Positions 22,907 through 34,900 of a stretch of DNA of 64,000 bases are shown here, one piece after another. The position numbers and the translations under genes are program-made. Below the pieces are notes generated by a model. It was not told the DNA's origin. It made no database searches and was given only the letters and a program-made list of their open reading frames with translations. Source of the stretch: Spinacia oleracea (taxonomy: Eukaryota > Streptophyta > Magnoliopsida > Caryophyllales > Amaranthaceae). How positions within the stretch are numbered: the first letter of the stretch is position 1; each line of letters opens with the position of its first letter. Where the stretch lies: positions 145,731,861 through 145,795,860 of the forward strand of contig NC_079492.1 in NCBI RefSeq assembly GCF_020520425.1, given 5' to 3'.

Positions 22907-25900
22907 TTATTTTCCTGCTATAATAAAGGTCAGTTTCATCTCATTTCAACACATAATGAATGCGTGCATTGATAACAGAGATAGTAAGTACCTCTAGTTG
23001 GCAAGTTCTTTTTATTTTTTTCATGTGAAACAGAAGCGATCTTAGGAATCACCATTGAACTCTGGAAACCTTCTAAAAGCTGCATTACAAAAAAAAAATC
23101 AGTTACTCATGCAAGCAAATGAAGCTCAAGCAACTATTCACATGCAACCAGCCAAAAGTAGAGATGCTTCTAAGTTTGTCACCGCGTATGTTGAGCAACC
23201 ATCTATATGATATGAAAGATACTAGACATCTACGTAAGAAGAAGGACCCTACTGAACCAGAACCTATCTCAGGTTAGCAAGCCTAGCTACGCAGGTCTAC
23301 GCTTGATTTACTCCCAACATTCCAGAGCTGATGGGGATACCTTTGACCACCAAGTCACAAGGAGGGTTCCTCACCAACTTGTGTTGGTTTATGTAAACAG
23401 CCAACATGCCTTTTAGTTCAGCACAAAACCAATCTACGTTAGAAAAAAGGATTATACCCATTTGCTCATCATCTACCCTTACATCAGAAGAGTACGCCCT
23501 TTCGTTCAAAGGAACAATTTTGCCTCTTGGTATCAACATTTGTTCCAAACTGATGTATTTACCTTTATATAATTTGTTGTAATGGGATCACCTTGACCTC
23601 ATATTTATTGAAGCCCCTTATCCTTACTATGTTCAGTATCCGTACAAAACCCTACAAATAAAAACTCCAAATTATCCCCAACTTATGGTACGTTCTATTC
23701 GAATTATTTTATCTGAACTTGTTTGAAACTATCTGAACTTATAACGTCTGACATTTGCTAAACTTGTGAGTGTTGCAGCTTATTTTATCTGAAATAAGTC
23801 AAAACAGGTCAAACAGAAATACCCTTGCTCTTTTTCAACCTCTATACCCCTCAGACCCTCACTGCTCTAGACACATGGACCTTCTCCTGGATCAATAAAG
23901 AGAAAACAGAACCCTTTCACTTTTGCTCACCATCACCCCTTCATGATATCAAAATACCTAATAGTGCATGCTGTGCATCTAGCTTTGGTGTACATATGAA
24001 GTCATAAAATGATTGGGCCTATTCTATCAAGAGGCTAGAAACTTTCCTGACCCAAAAACACATTGTTTACCAAATTGAAAATCTTCATATTATTCTAGAA
24101 GCCTACTGAAGACAAAGAAGAATTACAAATATAATAAGAATTACAAAGAAGAATTACAAAGAAGCCAACAAGAATTAGTAGACAACAAGAATTACAAAGA
24201 AGCCAGAAGCCAGTAGCACAGAAAGTTATGCTAATCAGTAATCACAACTTCAAACAAATCTAGTTTGATACAGCTCCATGAGGTATGTACCTTGTTCCTC
24301 CCCAATAAAAAAAACCCTCAATCCAATCACCTTTTCACATACACATGTACCTTGATTGTGCATCCCTCATATATACTTAGCGAATACCACTGCATTAAAA
24401 AAAACACCTGAAGCACAAGACTCAATTGGTGATTATCCCTGGGTGCTTAAGGCGCTTAAAATTAAAGAGGGACACCTCCAAGCCACCTTTTTGAAATTAC
24501 AGCTTTATGTTTATTAATGAAAAAGAAAAACCCCAACCCAGTGCCCTTTTTATATGACGTGATAAACTGATAGTACACTCTTAGAAAAATGAGTGCCTTT
24601 GAGTTTCCACTTAGAATATGAACATCTACGTAATATACTGTTTACAGCAGATTGATCTTATACAGCTGTAAGTCCTGTAACAAGGTTCTGGGACCCCTAT
24701 CAACTGAGATACCAAGATATGAATATATTGATTTGAATATTAGGTGACAGGAAAGATTTCACAGGTTTCTCTGCAGGAAAAGATGACCAATGGAAGATTG
24801 CGAATAGTTTAAGGGATGACCTAGTAGGTCAGCAATGGGAAAAGGATACCCCTACGAACGATTTTCAGAAAACTGGTTTTTATCCTGAGCATATTATGGA
24901 TACTTTCAAGGATAAGCCTCTCCAGTCTTCAGCTTTAGAAAGGTGAATGGAGAGCTGAAAAGTCAGAAGACTTTTACGAATTCAACAGCTCCTATCCATA
25001 AGATTGGACTAAAATGGCCAGGGGATATGGAAGAGGATGTCGGCAGTCAAGCCATGCTGAAGAGATTAAAATTTCTTTGGATGATCCAGTGGACAAAGAA
25101 TTGGGTCTCAGAACCTCATCTACAAAAGATCTTCCTGTATGCGGGACTCAAAATTGGAAATCAAAAATTACAATATGGGGGATAATTAATAATGTGCATT
25201 AGTTAAGGATTTCTTAATGGGGTGAAAGGATATGAACTTAATTGAAAACAAAAAATATTCAAAACCAGTAACTAAGAATAAAGAGTACATTTCTCCCTCC
25301 ATCACATAAATTATCACGCTTCCTTAATATGAACAAAACAGAATTTCACATGTTTTTAAGGTTAAAATGTTAAATAACCTGTTTCACTCCCATGATACCT
25401 ATTTTCTTCCACCCTACTCCTTAAAAATGCCACAAGGCTATTCCCATCAATATTCTAGTCTTCATTTTGGCGCAGATTTCATAGACCGCTTTCTAAAATG
25501 ATACTCTAAAGAATTAATGAGTGATATACCTGATTTTTAAGGACATAAGAAAAACATAACTCCAATACTGTTCTTCAAAATTAGTTTTCAAAGCTCAAGG
25601 ATACAATCTCCACTAGTCCAGAATCAAGTTTGTCCGGGCCATCAGGTTATACGGAGTGTTTTCTAACATATTTTGTTAAAAATAATTTCTTCTGAGTACC
25701 TGACTTAGTAACTACTTTGCAGAATATTCAATATGAGAAAATCAACCATCCAACAAGAATGGAAAGAAGTATACGTGAACAAATAATAGTAGGGAAAACA
25801 TACTCTGTGTGATGGCTGGATTCTGCGATTAGATCTACGAGGCTCAGATGCATCCAGGGTAGACTTATCAGTATTAGCCAAGTAGGCTTTGTCCTCCTCT

Positions 25901-28900
25901 ATTTTCCTCAACTTTCCAACAGAAGGGACTAGTTTTCCTCTATTTAGTCTATCAGACTTGGTATTTGATGAAGAGATCTTCTTAGATGCACTACTTAGAG
26001 AATGAGAAAGCAAAGACGACAGCGGAGCTTCTGTTGCATCTTCACAGGTATCGGAGCCATGATCTGTTGATTTTTCAGATGTATCATCATGACCATTAGA
26101 ATCCTCTGTATCTATCCCTTTGCCAGTCGAATTTTTAACATCTCGAGTCAATGTTGACCTAAAATTTCCCCTTTGAGGAAGGGTGCTGTGAGCTTTACGA
26201 GTGTTAACAACTCTAGGCATGGATTCAACCGTTCGTTTTTCCTTAGTGTCATTTCTTGATGGAACTTTCCATCCTCGTGAAGCTGCTCCCTGCGGCATCA
26301 AGTATTTAGTGAATTTGACTGATTCGTTGACTTCACCACTCTTATTGCTCTTATTTGCAGGAAAATGTTTGCTGACTTCCATGAATTTCCGCTTCTTTCC
26401 AGTTGGCTTAGGGACTCCAAAGATTACTCTTGATCCTTCCTTCTGCTGGTTTGTTCTCAAAGGTCGACGTACATCACGCTTGTTAACGTCATTGGTAGTT
26501 TTACCAATGTCAAATGTTCTCTCACTAGTAGACAAAGTAAAGCATTTCGATGGTTCGTGTTTCCCCAAAGCAGAAACCACATTACTTGATTCTTTATCGT
26601 TTGCATTGGTAGCTATTTGAGGAACCTCCAACTTTTGGCGTTTCTCCTGTGGCACATCACCCTGCACACCAGAATTAAGAATTTCAATAGAATGACAACA
26701 ATTCAGTAACCAAAAAGATCAATATAACAAGTAATTTATTGGAAAAGTGATTTTATTTGCGTATTTGCTCCCGACTAAAGTGAAGCAGAAAGTAACAAAT
26801 GAGATTAATGAAGAGCAGCGAACTATCTCTATATAGATAGTATCCAGTCAAGGAAAGAGTGCACTGATGAATTTGTTAAATTAATTAAAGATGGGGTTTT
26901 GCCAAACATAGCTCTAAGGGTAATGGACAAAATTAAAAACATTTCCCAAAATATTAAAAATTTGGGAACTAAGATAAAATCACAGCGTAATAAAGTATTG
27001 ACAACCCGGGTGTTAGGGAATATTCTTAAAACAATACCTGTTCAGAAGCGTTTTGTCCTCTTGAAGAGGACCATTCAACCCATTTACCGTCAATCCATGA
27101 GAGCGATGCCCGCAAATTCCACGCCCTAACTGTTGGGGTCTCCCCTTGGGCTGCAGCAGGTTAATCAGTCAGAAGAAAGTAACTCCCTTTAGAAAAACAA
27201 GGAAAAGATCACACATAAAACTTAATGAGAACCTGGAATATGGACTTTTAATGTAGTTTCGTCCTTTTCGTTTTTATCAGTCACTACACCTTCCCACCAG
27301 CTGGAAAAGGAAATAGAAACAAACGTCATATAAATTTCCTTAAAAGTAAAAGGTAACAGACAATAATTAACCGAGAGGCAGGAAAAAGAACAATGTGCTA
27401 GTTTTTTTTATAACTTTTCATGATAAGCAAATTTAGCATGAAAACCTTACATTTCCCCATCTCAAGAAAAGCCATGAGAAAATCACAGCGTAAAAAATCG
27501 TTTCCATAATGGGAATATATCAAGCCCAAACATGCAACAACACCCCCTCCCCTTGCCCTTCTCTTAAAAGAGATAAATCATGCTCTATTGACTCGTAGCA
27601 AATCTAAAGAGGAACAGGAAAAAGTAAGCTACGGCCTCTAATGCTGTCTGAAATAGCAATTACTTCCAATTAACTGAACCTTTAATTTGTCAAACTATTG
27701 ACTCCAACAAATCTTTACCCTAAACAATTAGACGGCAACCTTAAAACAGAAAGAATAACAATCAGTCAGCATAATATCACACAGACAAAATAAATAACAC
27801 TTTCATGAACTCGGGCCACATTAGAGCACATAGCACAAGTTAAGCCCTAAAACAAAAAGAAAATTAACGCAGCAAAAGTAGAGTAGACTACCAGTCATCA
27901 ATCCACACATCAACCCTATCTCCAACACACCAAGCATAATCTCCAATAGCAGCCCTGCGTCTCTTTCTTGTTTGTTGTTGTTGCAAAGCAGTCGAAGGCT
28001 GGGCAGCACGTATAATAGGCGCTTTATCCCCTTTGCCTTCAAAGGGTACCCATTCCTGGAGATTTCCAGAGCCTGAAAAAAACGTTCAAAGATGAAACAT
28101 TACACCACAATAAAGAAATCATTAATTGCTTAAATAATTCTAACATTATCATCTAAGAGGGAAAGGGGGGAAGAATAAAATTTCAAAAAAAATATTACAA
28201 GATAAGTCAGAAAATAATTTCGTAACCTTTTCCTTCATCAATTATATGAAACAAAATACAGTGGTAATATTACATACTTCCTCCATTTCTATATAGTTGC
28301 AACACTTGCCTAAATTGAAATGTCACAATAGTTGCAACAAACCTAAAATGGAAACATTTTTTACCCAAAGTTACAATTTTACACCTAAGATGAAGTAAGT
28401 AATGTGAATAAAGTGGTTGTGGCCTCACTCAAGTACCACTTTCTTAAATACCGTGTAGAGGGGTATGTTGCAACAATAAAGAATCGGAGGAAGTATAACT
28501 TTCCCGTGAAACAATTTCATCAAGACATTATTTGATTGGTCACTACAACTTGCCAAAATATTTAAGCACAGCGATCAAATCCTGACATTCGGTACTAAAG
28601 CTGTTGCACGAATGGATACAAATGCATTAGAACACAGAACCCCCTGTACCACAACGTTGAAATAGAAATTAACGGTCTGTTGGTTCGTGATAATTGGCAT
28701 AATCATCCCAAGTTGCTGATACCTTCACAGTATGTTTGGAAAGCTATCATTTTAGGGAAGGGAGGAAGGAGGGAGCATGCATTTTCCTCCAAAACCTTTC
28801 CAACATTTGAAGGATTTGGTTAAACTAAAGGGGAAAGGAAAATAGATCCCTCTGATTCCCTTTCCGTTAAAATTCCTCCCATCCAAACACATTGTAACAA

Positions 28901-31900
28901 GCAACCAATACACAATGATAACCTTGGTTTGATACAGAGCAGCATGTGCAAGGTTCAAGAGGCGGACCATCCCCATCATTTACGGCAACACTGGAGTAGC
29001 AAGAACAAATAAAGCATATCCAACACGCACCTGAGGTCACGCATAATTTCCCCTTTATTCTTCTTATTCTTTGTTCGGTCTCCTCTCAACCACCCCACCC
29101 CCCGAGCCATTTTATCTGGCAGAGTATTTTATGAAAAGCAATGAATAGTAAATTATAAAAATAACTGTATCATCTCCCCAAAACATCAAAAGAGCACCCG
29201 CACACTTGATGCACACACTGACACACCTTCCTGACTACTTATGTTCCAAAGCACGCTTTTTACGGAGAGAAATTTGTGCAGTTTAAAGCTAAGACTGTGA
29301 TCATGAAAAAGACTTGCGGTTCCCCATATCTGGATGCACAAGATAGTTAATTCTATTGATTACAGCATATAGGTTCTAAAAGTAATTGGGACTCATCAAT
29401 CACACTTCTTTCCACAACAAATAAGCAAACTACAGAATAAAGTTTATTAAAGAAAACAATTCACTATCCGTTCTCTGAGACGTAACTAAAGCCATACTGT
29501 TAATATTGAATATCAGGTTTACCTTCCTCAGATAAAAGTTCGTTGTAACATACATAAGCTTTTCCATCTTCGACACTCAAGATATTTGCGGAGTACCAAG
29601 CAGACTTCAGGCCGTTTCCAGGCTTGAAAACCTTTCAGAAGTACCCAAAAAAATATATACAAGAATGAGGAAAGCATAAAGGCTAAAGCAGAAACTTTAA
29701 GAAGCAAATAGCCTAAAATACATTAGTATCGCTCACTATAAGACTTTTAGTCAAACAAAACAATATACCAAAAAAATAAGGGAAGAAGAAGCCAAATAAT
29801 CTTTCCAAGAGCATATGGAAACATGCAATTCAAACAAGTTAGCCAAACTCCAAGTTGCACAAACCTCAACAGAAGAACCCTCCTTGAAGCCTTCCTCGGC
29901 ATGTGTGCCCAATTTATTACGCTCATTCTTAACATTAGTAGTACTTTGGGGAGCATCGGGTTCAGAAGCCACTTTGCAAGATTTTAATGTGTCGGAAATA
30001 TTATGGTCTATCCTAGCTTTAAAATCCTTTTCATCCATATGTTCTGATTCCATGACGCCAACATACAATGAGCCATTTGGCCCCTCTGTTGAATGTACAT
30101 CATCTACACCTACAATCTTAGATCTTCCCATCCCTACAGAAGCTTCTGCGAGAATACTGGTAGACATTTCAGTGCCGTTTTCTAAACTAAGGGCACCATC
30201 CCTCCCTTTTTCAGCCAACATCGTAGAAGGTTGACATGATTTCCAGTATCCTTCTGGACCAGCTTCAATTAATTCATTCAAAGGCAGAGGCTCGCCCATC
30301 GCAACGATTTTCCCAGCTTGAGTTACAGCAGCTGCCGCAAGCTCTGCAGCTTTCACTATTGCATCCAAGTTTTCAGCTTGTCTTGATGCGGCTGAAGCAG
30401 CTTCAACCCTCCTCTTAGCAGCTTCTTTAGCAGCTAAAAGTATTGAACTTGATGGAGAAGAAACATTATTACTCTTTAAAAGGGATGCCGGAGTAGCATT
30501 TCCAATTTCTTGCACATCACTAGAAGATTTCTCCCTAGATGGATCCATACCATAATTTTTATTGGAAAGGAAGACCTCGTTGGCCATTAACTTTGCCTGC
30601 AGTGCAGCGTTGCAAGCAATCTTCGCTGCTGCTGCCGCTGCTTTGGCAACTGACGCAGCAGCTGCAATTGCAACTGCTGCGGAGGCTAATTTAGCTTCAG
30701 CTTCTGAGGTCAATCCAGAGTCTTTTTTCTTAGGCAACTGGCTCCATAGATCTTCACAGAGACTAACAGCAGCAGAAGCAAGATTTGCAGCATCCTCTGC
30801 CTCACTTTTAGCTTCTGCAACCTTACTCAACGTCTCTTCTGAACAAGCGACAGCTTTGCCTGTGTCTTCGTCAACCTTTTTTCTTTGATTAATGGAATAA
30901 GTTCTTGAAGTATCAAGAGCAGATGTGCTCAGATAAGCATCTGAAGCCCGACAAGCAGGACCTGAATCCCCTAAAGGTGATGACGGAACAGCAGCCACAT
31001 CCGAAATCACTAGAGCTTCTGTTTGTGCCTCAGAGACTGTGAAAACCTGGCTAGGATCAGAAGCAGGAACCTTTTTTCTCTTCCTAGGCTTTAAATCAAC
31101 AGAATGCTGCTCAGCTGAGCCTAATTTGTTTGGGTCATGAAGTGGCGACGCTCCCAATACCGGTCTGGGACTCATATTGTGAACAGCAGGACTAGAAGTA
31201 GTATGCTTCACACTAGAAGTTGACACCACTGAAGTATCTTTAGCGGGAGTCAATTTCACTGTTTCAGTCATTGTCACTGGCTGAAATCGAACAGTTGAAC
31301 TGAAGGCAGCAGTTTGTGGAGAAACTAGCCAGGGGGCAGGGAAGCATGACTGAGATGGCCAAGATGTATGACCAACATAATTCCTCATTGGCGGTGTCTG
31401 ATAAGAAAGCACAGGGGTAACTGCTTGCGGGAAATCCGTAACAGGGCCTTTATGCATAGCATTTGACAGCAAATTATCACGAGTTGGTGTCGATATGTTC
31501 CAAAGAGGTGATGACAGAGGAATCATTGGACTTAAAACCGCTGCAGGGGTGTCCTTGCTGCTGGCTTTACTCACAGGTGTAGCTGGAACTTTACTTGATT
31601 GTGAGCCTTGTTTACCAACATCTGAGGCCCTAGCACCTGAATTGTTCAATATAAGCATTGGAAAAGGAGGATGAACCCCTACCAGAAAGAACAAGAATTA
31701 GAAAGCACAAACTCTACAACTCTACCTGATTGTGAACGGGAAGGTGTTTCGGCTGCACTAGGACTAGACTTTTGATTTCGAACCCTTTCAACAGCAACTC
31801 GCCAAATTGGTTCCCAAGTGCTACGTCCTCCATCTAAGAGAAACAAGTTAGAATTTAGAAGCAACTATAATTTTGTCAAAGCATGAGGCTATAAAAATAT

Positions 31901-34900
31901 TTTTACGAGAACCTACCAGATGGCCCAAAGGCGGAAACCATACAGGCCTCATCAGGAGCAGTTCCTTGACTGCAAAAAACAAATACACCATATTGATTAA
32001 GAGAATAGATATTAGTTAAGGGAATTTATCCTACCTAAGCGAGTTCTAATTGGATAGCTAGAGTAGAATGATAGATAGCCTCCGCAATTCGCAGACCCAC
32101 GCATAACCAAATATCAACATAAAGCGTGGATGAAATTTGAGTTAGGGAAGACAGAGATAGGGAGAAAGAACCAACATCAGAGATCCATAAACAAATATCT
32201 GTGCGCGCAGCTGAACTTGCTGCAGGTCTGTAAAAGGTTGTCGATACGAGGTCGATGAAGGGGTACTATTGTTCAAAGCTGAAGCATTTAAATCCGGTAA
32301 ACTTGGCGTAGGAACAGCAACTGCCCCAGAAGGTTTTTTGTTATTTGCTTCAGTATGCCCATAGGCCTGCATCTGCCCATACTGAACAATCGGATTGCTA
32401 ATCGGTGTGCTCAACATATTGGAAACTTTATCCATTATCATGGATGCATTCTCCTGAGTTGGACCCTTAGATTGATTTCCATTTTTAGCATTCTCTTTGG
32501 CAGTTCCTTTTCGCCGTCCTTTACGTTCAGACGTTCCTTTAGAACTTCCAGGTCCAGTTTCACCCTCAGACACTTGAGTATTTTGGCGGGGAGTTTTCTT
32601 TAATGGCGTTCTTCCGGTCTTGCCTTTGCCAGACGGTGTAGTCTCCACCACAACCTTAACAAAAAGTTCAATAAGAAAAAAGGTGAATAGCTAAATTGTT
32701 TTTTTATTTTTCAAAAAAGTGCAAGTGTCCTTTAAGAGTTCTACAGAGAATAACATATTATAGACTTTTCCTCTTCCCAAAGCATCTGGAATAAAGGATA
32801 CGGCATAATGAAGGTCAAAGGATACACTCAAAACATTAGAAAGATTATATTACCTTGCATTTCTCAACATCAGGAAACGGAGACCAATTCTTTGCAGGTT
32901 CTCTCTCAGTCGTATCCGGCAATGCGTTTACTTTAAATGTGAAACTGCTATCATCTCCCAACAGATCTTTTCTTTTCGAGTCCTCAGAAGTGGATTGAAT
33001 ATCTTTGACAACCTCATTAGTGATATAACCTCTATCTTCCTCTTGGTTATCCTTTTCTGACTGAGAAGGCTCACTTGAACTGATGATGGTTGGAGAACCA
33101 CAGGAAGTCTTATCAATCTCTGTACAAAAAGATTTCGCGTTTTAGACAAGATTCAAGAAAGTCATTTATCAGGAAGAAAGCACGGCCCATCCAAACTAGA
33201 GACTGGCTTACATGTTAAATTATTAATATTACTAACAATTTTTGTGTTTCAAATTGGGGGGTAACTTTAGACCCTGCCCATCCAAACTAGAGACTGACTT
33301 ACATGTCAATTGTTAGGAACACCAGCCTCCGGCAGCTTCTAACTTAAAAATGGGAGTTCAGAGCATAGTGGTGTAAAATATCTATTCTATTTCCAATTTA
33401 CAGCAAGATGCTGACGGGAAAATCATAACTTTGGTAATTAGGCAGAGTTTCCTCAAATAACCAATCTTGTCTTCCTAAGGTGCGGTGCGTTCTCTTCACC
33501 TGGATTTCCCTTATCTTAACTATCTGAACTTTATTAGAAATTATTGTAGTAGTAAATCAAACTTGGGAAGTCCTTATTGGCCTTAACTAAACTTCTCTGA
33601 ACTTATGTCAACTTATATCCTGAAAAAAATGAAAATGAAGGTAGGAGAACATAGACTTAGTACCTCCTCCAACGGTTAGCGATCAGATTATCGGAGAGTG
33701 GAAACGGCAGGTTTTGGACCATACTCATATAAAGACAGAACATTAACTTTGAAAAGGAGCACTTAATCCTGCATGCCACTTTATGGTTGTCATGTCCTCG
33801 GGCCTTCTAAGTGACCTCAAAACTAAGGAAGATAGAATTTAATTCCCTACCAGCCAACGAGGGATTCCTAGGACAAGTGGAAAGAATTACGCGAATGGAG
33901 CTTGGAATTTGAACCCTCTGCATAATGGACAAATCACTTGGAGGTTCCACGGCGATCAAAAGACAATCAAACTAAAATGAAGCATGACGAGGTTTTTATG
34001 GTGAATTAAAAAGGTGTCGTCTTCTCATCCAGCAAAATGTGGAATAATATTTTTTTTTAAGAGTGAATAAAATCGTTTTTTAATATACGAGTTGAAAAGT
34101 TATTCATTTTAAGACGGCTAATTTCACATATTTCTGCCAATTCCCTCTAATCCATCATCTGGGGTAAAAGGTTGCACTTCAAGTCCTTAGTTGGTGCATA
34201 CAGGATAGGTGTCCCAAAGCTCATACAAAAAGCAAGATTCTAAGTACAAAAATGGTCAACGATGCATAAAAATAAAAATAAAAAATCAAGTATTAATCCT
34301 TCAAAATATGATACGGCATGTTATAAGAACACTACTAGACTACTAGTCATGTCTTTTTAACATGAATAACTTCAAAAGACGGACAATTATCACCAGAAAT
34401 TCATGTCTGGATACTAAGGTGCCCCGTGGCACACTGGCACCTAGAGATTACCCTCCCCATCTTTGAGAATCATGTCACGTATTCAAACCAAAATAATGGA
34501 TGAAACTTAGAAGTAACTAGCAAAGTACTTCAACATGACTCTATAAGGATAATAACATAAGACACAAGAAGTTAAAATAACACACAAACCTGCAATTTGT
34601 GCAGACTCCTTTTCTTCGTCCTTATTCATTGCTTTCTCATGATTCTCAACGTTGATCAAATCAGCATCAGCACTCTCCTTCAAGCTTGGCTTCTTGTTCC
34701 CATCAGAGTGAGCCTGGGGATGATCCGAGTACAAAGAATTCATAGCTTGCACTGATGAAGGTCCAATGCTGCAAATATCATCAATTTTATCCACAGGTTG
34801 CTCAGACTTTGCAGCCATTTCAGAAACTGGGATCCCCACAATATCATCAGCCACACTATCTTCAACCTTAGAAGCACCATCAACTTCAGCTCCTAAATTT

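Noticed and set aside
29815..30888. Plus-strand frames opposite the Ala-rich Agenet exon
   Set aside because: Antisense of Ala/Glu-rich coding DNA often stays open. The minus-strand exon has in-phase splice sites and family motifs.
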